Shown here: positions 53,426 through 62,448 of the stretch, piece after piece | Numbering within the stretch: position 1 is the first letter of the stretch | How the letters are laid out: every line of letters starts with the position of its first letter | Assembly: GCF_900113285.1 (NCBI RefSeq) | Contig: NZ_FOOT01000004.1 | Span: forward strand, 62,001 to 126,000 | Direction of reading: 5' to 3' | DNA: 64,000 nt | Origin: Pontibacter chinhatensis | Lineage (GTDB): Bacteria; Bacteroidota; Bacteroidia; Cytophagales; Hymenobacteraceae | Program-made: the position numbers and the translations under genes | The notes under the pieces: generated by a model | Told to the model about the DNA's origin: nothing | The model's database searches: none | The model's input: only the letters and a program-made list of their open reading frames with translations

Positions 53426-53733
53426 GGTATAACATCCAGTAAAGTATAAAGAGAGGTCCGCAGCCTCTCTTTTTTGTTTCCATTTTAGCTAACCTGCTAT
53501 ACTTCTGCAGCTTAGCTCCCGTCCATCCTGGCAAAGAAATATTTATACTTTCCGGCCCGAAAAAATAATGCAGGAACTTGGCCGCGCGTTTTAGAATACA
53601 AAGGTTTTTCCTTTAATTTTGCATTAACTATATTCTATGCTAAACACATTAAAATATAGTCATTTAACTATAGTTAACTCAACCGGAAGTAGAGCCCCCG
53701 TTTTATAATTAATCAAACTTAAGTACCCCTGTT
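53426..53733. other. Intergenic gap, 308 bp
   Basis: Holds the O-methyltransferase terminator at 53448-53475, two or three AAGTATA copies, and TAATTTTG (TAnnTTTG match) at 53614-53621 as the likely -7 box for the transglycosylase gene 113 bp on. No gene or repeat block. Confidence 0.5.
53448..53475 (+). terminator. Terminator after the O-methyltransferase gene
   Basis: AAAGAGAGG / CCTCTCTTT stem with a 7-nt loop, then T-run; an AAAGTATAA copy abuts the left arm. Confidence 0.8.
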
Positions 53734-56031
53734 ATGAGGAGACCGCTTGCCACCCTGCTTGTCCTGCTGCTTTTGCCCCTTCTGGCGCTGGCGCAATCTG
53801 TTACCGTGCCCCATAATCTCTATTTCGCTGACATCCACCTGAAGCTCAACAACAGGGCCCAGGCCGAGATTCAGAAGAAGGTAGATGCCCTGCACCGCAG
53901 CAAGCTATACTTCCAGATGAAGGTGGACCTGGCAGACGCCTACTTCCCGATTATTGAGCGGGTGTTTAAGGAGGAAGGTGTTCCGGACGATTACAAGTAC
54001 CTGGCCCTGCAGGAGAGCGGGCTGATTGGCGATGCCGTGTCTACTTCCAACGCCGTGGGTTACTGGCAGTTTAAGCGGGAGGCCGCACAGGATTTTAACC
54101 TGCGCATCAACAACGTGGTGGATGAGCGCCGCCATATTGTAGAGGCCAGCCGTGGCGCTGCCAAGTATTTTTTGCGCAGCAACAACCACTACGATAACTG
54201 GCTCAACTCCCTGCTCTCCTATTACCTGGGGTACTCAGGCGCCAAACCCTACACCAAGCCTTCCGACAAAGGTGCCCGGCAGATGGACATCACCGAGCGC
54301 ACGAACGACTACATCCTGACCTTTCTGGCGCACAAGGTGGCCTACGATGCCTTTGTGGGCAAAGCCAATCCGCCAGCCGTGTCGCTGCAGGAGCACCGTG
54401 CCAAGCCTGGCCAAAGCCTTTCGGAAATCGCGCTGGCCACCAAAACCGATTACAGTGAGTTGGAGCGGTATAACAAGTGGCTGCTGGGCAACTCCATCCC
54501 ATCAGACAAGGATTACTATGTGATGATACCTGTGCGCAACGGCAACGATGGAGGCCTGATGGCATCGGCCAAGGAAACTACCCAGCCTGCCCCGCGCCAG
54601 AGCAGCACCCGCAAGTCCTCAGCAGCCATGGTGAAGCGCAACAACCTGAACGCGCTGGTGGCTCGCCAGGGCGACACCAAGGATAAACTGGCACTCCAGG
54701 CCGGCATCTCCACCCGCCAGTTCCTGAAGTATAACGACATGCAAAGTTTCGACAAGATTGAGGAGGGCACGGCCTACTACATCGAGCCGAAGCGTATGAA
54801 TGCCGATACAGAATACCACGTGGTGCAGCCCGGCGAAACCATGCAACTGATATCGCAGCACTACGGCGTACGCCTGAGCTACCTGCTGTTCAAGAACCGC
54901 ATGAAGCGCAACGAGGTGCCAGTGCCGGGCCGTGTGCTGTGGCTGCAGAAGCGACGCCCTGCCCACACGCCGGTAGAGGTGCGCGATGTAAATAAAACAA
55001 ATGTAGCCACGGCCTCTAAGGAGAAGTATGAGCCGGTTACCACTACGCCTACCCCTCGCAAAGAGAACTTCTTTACCCGCCTAGTTAGCAAGCTTAAGGG
55101 CGAGCCGCAGCCGGAGCGAAATGTAGTTGTACCTACAGAAGCAGTAGCCGAAGAAGAGGAATTTGAGGAAACAGTTGTGGTAGAAAGAGCACCGGACCCA
55201 GAGCCTGTCTCTACAAAGGCTCCAGCCGAAAAAAACACAAACCTGTACCCGGGTGCAGCTAAAACTGAAACTGCCCAGCCAGCCGCAAAAGAAGAGGAAA
55301 CATACTTTGAAGAGGAGCCGGAATTAGAGCCAGCCCCAGCGGTAGAAGTCGATCCGTTTGTAACCGAGTCTGCCCCGGTTGAAGAAAGGGCTCCGGTTAC
55401 GGCTGCACCAACGAAAGCTGCAGAACCTGTAAAAGAGCCAGCGCTGGCGATCCAACCGGCAGCTAACGCTACCACGCATATTGTGAAGCAGGGCGAAACA
55501 CTTTGGGGCATCGCCAGGCTGTATGCTGTAAGTATAGACGAGCTGGTAGCCTGGAACAACCTGGGCGACGCGCCGCTGAAACTGGGGCAGGAGCTGTTGA
55601 TTGCAGAGCCGCTGCAGCAGCCGGCCGCCTCTCCTTTTACCGAGGATGCCGCGGAGACACCGGCCACCATGCTCAGCACCGACAACGCTTACCACTCGGT
55701 AGCAGCAGGCGAGACGCTGTACCAGATCTCCAGAATGTATAACGTGTCGGTAGACCAGCTGCGCCAGTGGAACAGTCTGCAGGGCAGTGCCCTGAGTCTG
55801 GGCCAGGAACTGCGCGTGAAGGCTCCTGCCGCACCTTCCGCCAATACACCAGCTGCTACCGGCAATACCACGACTGCCAAGGGCACCATTTACCACACCG
55901 TAGCCGCCGGCGAGAGCATGTACCAGATCTCCCGCAAGTATGATGTAACCATCAAGGACATCATGGAGTGGAACAACAAGCCGGACTTCTCGGTAAGCGT
56001 GGGTGAGAAACTTGAGATTAGGAAGAAGTAG
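53734..56031 (+). CDS. Lytic transglycosylase with multiple LysM domains (MltD-like)
   Basis: A 765-residue secreted peptidoglycan enzyme. Signal peptide (RRPLATLLVLLLLPLLALA). Lytic transglycosylase domain at about 75-190, with catalytic Glu in YLALQESGLIGDAVSTSNAV and GYWQFKREAAQDF. Then LysM-like units near 215-262, 305-350 and 357-405. A Glu/Pro/Val-rich linker covers about 410-575 (VEERAPVTAAPTKAAEPV). Three more clear LysM repeats close the protein (IVKQGETLWGIARLYAVSID, SVAAGETLYQISRMYNVSVD, TVAAGESMYQISRKYDVTIK). It cuts glycan strands in cell-wall turnover. Confidence 0.93.
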   Translation: MRRPLATLLVLLLLPLLALAQSVTVPHNLYFADIHLKLNNRAQAEIQKKVDALHRSKLYFQMKVDLADAYFPIIERVFKEEGVPDDYKYLALQESGLIGDAVSTSNAVGYWQFKREAAQDFNLRINNVVDERRHIVEASRGAAKYFLRSNNHYDNWLNSLLSYYLGYSGAKPYTKPSDKGARQMDITERTNDYILTFLAHKVAYDAFVGKANPPAVSLQEHRAKPGQSLSEIALATKTDYSELERYNKWLLGNSIPSDKDYYVMIPVRNGNDGGLMASAKETTQPAPRQSSTRKSSAAMVKRNNLNALVARQGDTKDKLALQAGISTRQFLKYNDMQSFDKIEEGTAYYIEPKRMNADTEYHVVQPGETMQLISQHYGVRLSYLLFKNRMKRNEVPVPGRVLWLQKRRPAHTPVEVRDVNKTNVATASKEKYEPVTTTPTPRKENFFTRLVSKLKGEPQPERNVVVPTEAVAEEEEFEETVVVERAPDPEPVSTKAPAEKNTNLYPGAAKTETAQPAAKEEETYFEEEPELEPAPAVEVDPFVTESAPVEERAPVTAAPTKAAEPVKEPALAIQPAANATTHIVKQGETLWGIARLYAVSIDELVAWNNLGDAPLKLGQELLIAEPLQQPAASPFTEDAAETPATMLSTDNAYHSVAAGETLYQISRMYNVSVDQLRQWNSLQGSALSLGQELRVKAPAAPSANTPAATGNTTTAKGTIYHTVAAGESMYQISRKYDVTIKDIMEWNNKPDFSVSVGEKLEIRKK

Positions 56032-56085
56032 CCTCCTTGTTGGTTGATAGTATAAAGCAACTATCGACTACGAGCTCAATATAAC

Positions 56086-56130
56086 TTAAAAGTATAAAGC
56101 CGGCCTAAAGGGTCGGCTTTATACTTTTAA
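56086..56130 (+). terminator. Terminator built of inverted AAGTATA words
   Basis: 20-bp stem (56086-56105 and 56111-56130), one G-T pair, with outer TTAAAAGTATAAAG / CTTTATACTTTTAA; GC inner stem GCCGGCC / GGTCGGC. Confidence 0.85.
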
Positions 56131-56274
56131 ACGTCCTTCGGTATCGGGTCTAACCACCCCTTGCCCCTCAGAGCTACGCCCGCTACCTTCGAACTCGCGT
56201 TCTCGGTAGTCTAAGGAGGGGAGTTTGTGATTACTTTGGCTGAAGTATAGGTTTTATAGTTACTGGTCTCGCGC

Positions 56275-56294
56275 GGACAGGTCACGACCTGTCC
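56275..56294. repeat. GGACAGGTCACGACCTGTCC palindrome, one centre change
   Basis: Same site as at 16718 and 51185 in copy F, with the centre CACG instead of CGCG. Confidence 0.85.
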
Positions 56295-56682
56295 CTACAA
56301 CTATAAACCCAGCCCTTGCCCCTCCGAGGAGGGGAATTGTCTGCACACGATTACATCCCCCTACCCCCTTCAAAGGGGGACTTGGTTCAATCTCCGTCAG
56401 CAGCGGCTATCGATTCTTGTCCCAGCCTTTGGGTTGAGCGCCTTCTAGATTTCTGGTTTCGCCTAAGCGAAATTGCGACGTTAGGAGCGAAGGAAATGTA
56501 GACAGCGCGATGCCCGAAGGCGAGGCCTCTCGGCCTTGAGAGCACCAAGGTCAGAGATGCAACAAGACGTTTGTGGGAACTAGAGGATGAACGGAGGCTA
56601 CTAAGAATAGCTTGTGTCAAGTAGAAGGAAGCAATGGCTAGGAAAGTATAGCTAAAGTCTAAACTGGAGCCAAAGTATAAAG

Positions 56683-56754
56683 TATGGCTTTTCAAGCCAG
56701 TCAAGTTGCAAACTTGACCTCATTATAGGACACAAGTCTGAAGACTTGCGCCAG
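56683..56754 (+). repeat. Three-hairpin element, copy 5
   Basis: Stem 1 GGCTT-ttc-AAGCC, AGT, stem 2 CAAGTT-gca-AACTTG, linker ACCTCAT..., stem 3 CAAGTC-tgaa-GACTTG, then CGCCAG. Confidence 0.9.
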
Positions 56755-56913
56755 AAAAGAGGCAAAGGCACAAGCCGAACAAGCGGACGCTTGCGACAGA
56801 TAAGTATAAAGTATAGATCAAGTATAAATCCTGCTAATCCTTTAATCCTGAAAATCCTGATTCAGACAAGGATGTCCGGAATACCGGAAGTATAACCTAT
56901 AACAACCTCCAAA

Positions 56914-58236
56914 CTACCGCTTCTCCTGCGCGGCAGTCAGGTTAGAGGCAGTTTGCAGGCCGGTGGCAATCTCAGGCAGAATGCCGAGCCGCTGGTAGAT
57001 GGGCTGCACCATGCGCCGCAGCTTAGGGCGATAGATGGCAAAAGGGATAATGCTCAGCACACATAGAAAACCACAGCCCGCCAATGTATATCCCACCCCA
57101 ATCTGCTCCGCCACCGAGCTGGCCAGCATACTACCAATCGGCGCCATTCCCATAAAAGCCGTCGAGTAAAAGCTCATCACGCGGCCACGCTTGTCATCGT
57201 CCACCAGGGTTTGCAGCAGCGTGTTGCAGGAGGCCATCGTAACAATCATTCCAAAGCCGGTGAACAACATGAGCGCCAGCGAGAGCAGCAGCATTTTAGA
57301 AAATGAGAACAGGATGAGTGCCACCCCGAAGATGGTCATGGTGGCGAGCAGCACCTTCCCCAGGCCCACCACCGACTTCCGCTGCGCCAAGAACAAAGCC
57401 CCGGTCAAGGCGCCAAGGCCGGAGGCGCCCATCAGATAGCCCAGCGTATTGGCGCCGCCGTGCAGAATATCGCGGGCAAAAACAGGTAGCAGCACCGTAA
57501 AGGGCATCCCGAACAAACTCAGCAGGGCCACAATGATGATTAGGGAGCGAATGGGTGCAAACCCGAAGGCATATTGAAACCCCTCCTGCAGCGATTTCCA
57601 TACTTTGTGCTCCTGCTGCACCCGCTCAAAGGGCTTCAGGCGCATGAGCAGCAGCGAGGCCAGCACCGCAATATAACTCACCGCGTTAATCAGAATACAC
57701 ATGCCCTCTCCTACCGCAGCAATGAGCAAACCAGCAATGGTTGGCCCCACCAGGCGCGCCATGTTAAACAGCGAGGAGTTCAGCGCAATGGCATTACCTA
57801 GGTCCTCACGCCGCTCCACCATCTCCACCACGAACGACTGCCGCGTAGAAATATCAAAGCCGTTGATGATGCCCAGAAAAGCGCTCAGCGCCAGTATATG
57901 CCAGATTTCGATGGTATTGGTGAGCACCAGCGCCGCCAGCGTAGAAGCCTGCACCATGGAAAGCGTCTGCGTGACGAGCAGCACTTTGTGGCGGTTAAAC
58001 TTATCGGCCAGCACCCCGGCGAACGGACCAAGTATAAACGAGGGAATTTGGCTGGAAAAGGTAACCGCCCCCAGCAGGAACACCGAGTCAGTCAGGCGGT
58101 ACACCAGCCAGCTCAGGGCAATCTGCTGCATCCAGGTGCCAATCAGGGAGATGCCCTGTCCCACAAAAAACAATCTATAGTTACGCGAGCTCAAGGCCCG
58201 GAACATGCCACTCAATTTTGCTGCTGCTGTTGCCAT
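56914..58236 (-). CDS. Major facilitator superfamily exporter (EntS-like)
   Basis: A 440-residue integral membrane transporter of the MFS_3/EntS branch, which mostly exports siderophores or drugs. About eleven or twelve helices are visible. Marks are YRLFFVGQGISLIGTWMQQI, LGPFAGVLADKFNRHKVLLV (the helix 2-3 loop motif), FDISTRQSFVVEMVE and LVDDDKRGRVMSFYSTAFMG. No siderophore or drug genes are nearby, so the substrate is unknown. It is convergent with the transglycosylase and divergent from dnaE across 280 bp in which I recognise no firm signal. Confidence 0.9.
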   Translation of the reverse strand: MATAAAKLSGMFRALSSRNYRLFFVGQGISLIGTWMQQIALSWLVYRLTDSVFLLGAVTFSSQIPSFILGPFAGVLADKFNRHKVLLVTQTLSMVQASTLAALVLTNTIEIWHILALSAFLGIINGFDISTRQSFVVEMVERREDLGNAIALNSSLFNMARLVGPTIAGLLIAAVGEGMCILINAVSYIAVLASLLLMRLKPFERVQQEHKVWKSLQEGFQYAFGFAPIRSLIIIVALLSLFGMPFTVLLPVFARDILHGGANTLGYLMGASGLGALTGALFLAQRKSVVGLGKVLLATMTIFGVALILFSFSKMLLLSLALMLFTGFGMIVTMASCNTLLQTLVDDDKRGRVMSFYSTAFMGMAPIGSMLASSVAEQIGVGYTLAGCGFLCVLSIIPFAIYRPKLRRMVQPIYQRLGILPEIATGLQTASNLTAAQEKR

Positions 58237-58516
58237 AATTTATACTTCGCTGCGCGCCCTCCAGCACAAGTCTATCATACGAGAGGCCCAAGTTTAGGAG
58301 TTATACTTTGTGCGCGCCATACTTTTCTCAGAAAATTCATCCCCTGCTGAAGGGACAATATCTGGCCCACAATTGTTATGTAAGGCCGGCTTAGCGTTTG
58401 CGGGGCGGGCCTATTTTGTGTAATTTTAACATCCCGAAGATGGTCCGAAAGTAAGGTTTGTATTTTGCTTCGGAGCCATTGTTAATTCTTCATTCGTCAT
58501 TCCTAATCCCGTATAA

Positions 58517-61500
58517 ATGCCTGTTTTTTCGCATTTACATACCCATACGCAGTACTCGCTGCTCGACGGCCAGGCCAGCATCGGCGCGCTCATGAAAAAG
58601 GCGCAGGCCGATGGCATGCCCGCCGTTGCCATGACCGACCACGGAAACATGTTCGCCGCCTTCAACTTCGTGAACGAGGCCAACAAGTATAACGTGAAGC
58701 CGATTGTGGGCTGCGAGTTTTATTTGGTGGCCGACCGCCACCAGAAAACCTTCAGCAAGGAAGTAAGAGATAACCGTTACCACCAGCTGCTGCTCGCCAA
58801 AGACCAGGAAGGCTACCAGAACCTGGCCAAGCTGTGCTCTATGTCTTACATCGAGGGGATGTACAGCAAGTGGCCGCGCATCGACAAGGAGCTGCTGCTA
58901 AAGTATAACAAAGGCCTGATTGCCACCAGCTGCTGCATCGGCGCCGAGGTGCCGCAAGCCATACTTTGGAAAACCGAAGAGGAAGCCGAGGAGATATTTA
59001 AGTGGTGGCTCGATGTGTTCGGAGAGGATTATTACATCGAGATTCAGCGCCACGGCCTGATGAACATCGACGGCACCGGCAAAAGCCAGGAAGACATCAA
59101 CCAGGTGCTGCTCAAGTGGGCCAAAAAGTATAACGTAAAGGTTATCTGCACCAACGATACGCACTACGTGGACCAGGAAGACTGGAACGCGCACGACATC
59201 CTGCTGTGCGTGAACACGGGCGAGGACCAAAGCACGCCGGTGGGCGACTTTACGACCAAATATTACCGTTTCCTGTCGGATGACCAGAAGGTGATTTACG
59301 ATACGGTGGAGAATGTGCGTCAGAAGTATGGCCACCAGTCGAGCGTGCGACAGATGCTGAACCGCATTGACGAGGCCGGCCCCAAAACGCGCTTTGGCTT
59401 CCCCAACGACCAGTTCTACTTCAAGACGCAGGCCGAGATGAACGAGCTGTTCAAGGATGTGCCGGAGGCTGTGGACAACACCAACGAAATCGTTGACAAA
59501 ATCACGCCGCCCAAGCTCAAGCGCGACATCCTGCTGCCTAACTTCCCGATTCCGCCGGAGCATGCCGGGCCTGATGCCTATCTGCGCCACCTGACTTACG
59601 AAGGAGCTAAGAAGCGCTACACCGACATCACCCCTGAAATTGAGGAACGACTGGACTATGAACTCCGCATTGTGGAGACGATGGGTTTTGCCGGTTACTT
59701 CCTCATCGTGCAGGACTTCATTAACCGTGGCCGCGACATGGGCGTGTTCGTGGGGCCTGGCCGTGGTTCGGCGGCAGGCTCGGCGGTAGCCTACTGCATC
59801 GGTATCACCAACATTGACCCGATTAAGTATAACCTGCTCTTCGAGCGATTCCTGAACCCGGAGCGTGTGTCGATGCCCGATATTGATATTGACTTTGACG
59901 ACGTGAACCGCCAGCGCGTGATTGACTACGTGGTGGACAAGTATGGCAAAACGCAGGTGGCCCAGATTATCACCTTCGGTACCATGGCTGCCAAGTCGTC
60001 AATTAAAGACGTAGCGCGCTCCACGGCCCTGCCGCTTGCCGAAGCCAACGAGCTGGCCAAAATGGTACCCGATGCGCCGGGCACCACGCTGGCTAAGGCC
60101 TTTATGGAGAACCTGGAACTGGCCGCCATCCGCGAAGGCGACGACCACCGCGCTGCCGTACTCAAGCTAGCCGAGAAACTGGAAGGCTCGGTGCGTAACA
60201 CCGGTATCCACGCGGCAGGCGTTATCATCGCCCCGGACGACATTACCAACTACATCCCGGTTTCCACTTCCAAGGACTCCGACCTGCTCGTAACCCAGTT
60301 TGACGGCAAGGTGATTGAGAGCGCGGGCATGCTGAAGATGGACTTTCTAGGCCTGAAAACCCTGACCATCATCAAAGATGCGCTGGAACTCATCAAAAAG
60401 AACCACGGGGTGGAGATTGACATCGACACCATTCCGATTGATGACGAAAAGACCTACCAACTCTACCAGCGCGGCGACACGATTGGCACGTTCCAGTTCG
60501 AGTCGGAGGGCATGCGCATGTACCTCAAGGACCTGCAGCCCACCAACATTGAAGACCTGATTGCCATGAACGCCCTCTACCGTCCGGGCCCGATGCAGTT
60601 CATCCCGAACTTCATTAACCGCAAGCACGGCCGGGAGGAAGTAGAATACCCGCACGAGCTGCTGGAGCCAATCCTCAACTACTCCTACGGTATCATGGTG
60701 TACCAGGAGCAGATTATGCAGACGGCCCAGATTCTGGCCGGTTACTCACTTGGGGGCGCCGACTTGCTGCGCCGCGCCATGGGTAAGAAGGACATGAAGA
60801 AAATGGCTGAGGAGCGTGAGAAGTTCATTGCCGGAGCCGCCGAAAAGCATAACATCCCGGCCAAGAAAGCCTCCGAGGTGTTCGACGTGATGGAGAAGTT
60901 TGCCCAGTACGGCTTCAACCGCTCCCACTCCGCTGCATACTCGGTTGTAGCCTACCAGACCGGTTACCTGAAGGCCCACTACCCGGCTGAGTACATGGCG
61001 GCCGTACTGACCAACAACATGAACGACATCAAAAAGGTGACGTTCTTTATCGAGGAAGCCCGCAAGCAAGGGGTTGCCGTATTGGGCCCGGACGTGAACG
61101 AATCTTTGCTGAAGTTCAACGTGAACGAGCAGGGCCAGATTCGTTTCGGTTTGGGCGCGATAAAAGGTACCGGCGAGGCGGCCGTGGAAGCTATCATCTC
61201 CGAGAGGGAAAAGAACGGCCTCTACCAGGATATTTTCGATTTTGCCAAGCGCGTGAACCTGCGTGCTGTGAATAAGAAGACCTTTGAAAGTATGGCCCTG
61301 GCTGGTTGTTTCGACTCCTGGGAGCTGTACCACCGTGCCCAGCTGATGGAGATTCCGGAAGGCGAAAGTATGAGCGTACTAGAGAAGGCCGTGCGTTACG
61401 GTAACAGCTACCAGGCAGAGCAGCAGGCCGCGCAGCAGTCGTTGTTTGGCGGCAGTGCCGCTGTGGCCGCTCCACTGCCCAAGATTCCGGATGTGCAGCC

Positions 61501-62140
61501 GTGGACGCAGGCCGAGATGCTGCGCCGCGAGAAAGAGGTAGTAGGTTTCTACATGTCAGGCCACCCGCTCGACCAGTTTAAGCTGGAGATTGATTCTTAC
61601 TGCACCTGTCCGCTGGACAGAATTGAAGAGTATAAAAACCGCGACGTAAACGTGGCCGGCATGGTGACGGACGTGGTAATCCGCACCGCCAAAAACGGCA
61701 ACCCGTTTGCGCTGTTCACCATCGAGGACTACGACACGTCGATGCAGATGGCGCTGTTCGGGGAGGATTATATGAAGTTCTCGCCTTACCTGAAGATGGG
61801 CTTATACTTGTTTATCCGGGGCAAGGTACAGCTGCGCTACAAATCCGAGGACCAGTGGGAGCTGAAGCCGCAGAACATCCAGTTGCTGGGCGATGTGATG
61901 GACAAGATGGCGCAGGGCGTACAGCTTAACATCAACCTGCAGCACTTCACGCCAAACCTGGCCGAAGCGCTGGAGAATGCCATTGTGGCCAGCGCCGGTC
62001 AGAAGCGCCTGGAGATTACACTGCACGTGCCGGAGGAGAAAATCGCCCTACCAACCTACTCGCGTAAGTATAGAATAGACCCGAAAGTGTTTTTGACCTC
62101 TATTAAGGATATGGGACTGGGCGAGTGTAAATTGATTTAA
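58517..62140 (+). CDS. dnaE: DNA polymerase III subunit alpha DnaE
   Basis: Replicative polymerase catalytic chain, 1207 residues. The N-terminal PHP domain opens with FSHLHTHTQYSLLDG (metal His at 6, 8 and 10) and AMTDHGNMF. The catalytic palm has VGPGRGSAAGSAVAYCIGIT near 420 and PDIDIDFDD at 454-462 with the catalytic Asp. Then NTGIHAAGVII, NALYRPGPMQFIPNFI, MGKKDMKKMAEEREKF and the FAQYGFNRSHSAAYSVVAY segment. The C-terminal OB fold is VAGMVTDVVIRTAKNGNPFA. It carries at least six AAGTATA words in 3.6 kb, mostly as Lys-Tyr codons. Confidence 0.97.
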   Translation: MPVFSHLHTHTQYSLLDGQASIGALMKKAQADGMPAVAMTDHGNMFAAFNFVNEANKYNVKPIVGCEFYLVADRHQKTFSKEVRDNRYHQLLLAKDQEGYQNLAKLCSMSYIEGMYSKWPRIDKELLLKYNKGLIATSCCIGAEVPQAILWKTEEEAEEIFKWWLDVFGEDYYIEIQRHGLMNIDGTGKSQEDINQVLLKWAKKYNVKVICTNDTHYVDQEDWNAHDILLCVNTGEDQSTPVGDFTTKYYRFLSDDQKVIYDTVENVRQKYGHQSSVRQMLNRIDEAGPKTRFGFPNDQFYFKTQAEMNELFKDVPEAVDNTNEIVDKITPPKLKRDILLPNFPIPPEHAGPDAYLRHLTYEGAKKRYTDITPEIEERLDYELRIVETMGFAGYFLIVQDFINRGRDMGVFVGPGRGSAAGSAVAYCIGITNIDPIKYNLLFERFLNPERVSMPDIDIDFDDVNRQRVIDYVVDKYGKTQVAQIITFGTMAAKSSIKDVARSTALPLAEANELAKMVPDAPGTTLAKAFMENLELAAIREGDDHRAAVLKLAEKLEGSVRNTGIHAAGVIIAPDDITNYIPVSTSKDSDLLVTQFDGKVIESAGMLKMDFLGLKTLTIIKDALELIKKNHGVEIDIDTIPIDDEKTYQLYQRGDTIGTFQFESEGMRMYLKDLQPTNIEDLIAMNALYRPGPMQFIPNFINRKHGREEVEYPHELLEPILNYSYGIMVYQEQIMQTAQILAGYSLGGADLLRRAMGKKDMKKMAEEREKFIAGAAEKHNIPAKKASEVFDVMEKFAQYGFNRSHSAAYSVVAYQTGYLKAHYPAEYMAAVLTNNMNDIKKVTFFIEEARKQGVAVLGPDVNESLLKFNVNEQGQIRFGLGAIKGTGEAAVEAIISEREKNGLYQDIFDFAKRVNLRAVNKKTFESMALAGCFDSWELYHRAQLMEIPEGESMSVLEKAVRYGNSYQAEQQAAQQSLFGGSAAVAAPLPKIPDVQPWTQAEMLRREKEVVGFYMSGHPLDQFKLEIDSYCTCPLDRIEEYKNRDVNVAGMVTDVVIRTAKNGNPFALFTIEDYDTSMQMALFGEDYMKFSPYLKMGLYLFIRGKVQLRYKSEDQWELKPQNIQLLGDVMDKMAQGVQLNINLQHFTPNLAEALENAIVASAGQKRLEITLHVPEEKIALPTYSRKYRIDPKVFLTSIKDMGLGECKLI

Positions 62141-62204
62141 GATCAGGATTTACAGGATTATCGGATGAACGGGATTTTATACTTGTGAATCCTCCTAAGT
62201 ATAG

Positions 62205-62237
62205 AAAGAGGCATACTTTGCAGTGTGCCTCTTTTTG
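62205..62237 (+). terminator. Terminator after dnaE
   Basis: AAAGAGGCATACT / AGTGTGCCTCTTT stem (one G-T), 4-nt loop, then T-run. Confidence 0.8.
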
Positions 62238-62301
62238 TTTTCATACATACTTTTTGCTCATCCGCTGATACTGAAGGACTGCTTCAGGCAGAACCTTTGC
62301 T

Positions 62302-62417
62302 CATCCGGACATCCTTGTCCGGATGCACTCTGCCGGGGACATCCTTGTCCCCGTTCTGTAACCTTCGCGGACGTGGACGTCCGCAGCAGAGGGGTTTCGG
62401 ACACAGATGTCCGAAAC
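62302..62417. repeat. Four tandem hairpins (REP-like) upstream of the transposase gene
   Basis: Four perfect stems in 116 bp: CATCCGGACA-tcct-TGTCCGGATG (62302-62325), CGGGGACA-tcct-TGTCCCCG (62334-62353), GCGGACG-tgga-CGTCCGC (62367-62384), GTTTCGGACA-caga-TGTCCGAAAC (62394-62417). The inner core GGACA/TGTCC is kept in three and GGACG/CGTCC in one; the outer stems differ but pair. Each has a 4-nt loop. The gene starts 31 bp on. Confidence 0.92.
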
Positions 62418-62448
62418 AGCAAACTAATGTATAAAGTATAAACCTGGC

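Larger units (their letters stand above)
56140..56754 (+). repeat. Composite intergenic repeat, copy F
   Basis: Between convergent transglycosylase and MFS genes. Opening GTATCGGGTCTAACCACCCC, TTTGGCTGAAGTATAG, palindrome at 56275-56294, CCCCTCC/GGAGGGG and CCCCTTC/AAAGGGG hairpins, the conserved block at about 56400-56650 (first sub-family), then the three-hairpin element at 56683-56754. Just after it lies one more single hairpin (AAGC-ggac-GCTT near 56780) and a 15-base match to the tandem hairpins near the transposase (56865-56879). Confidence 0.85.

Noticed and set aside
62302..62417. Regular hairpin row read as a CRISPR array
   Set aside because: The units differ in stem sequence and spacing, have no spacer-repeat pattern, and no cas gene is nearby.
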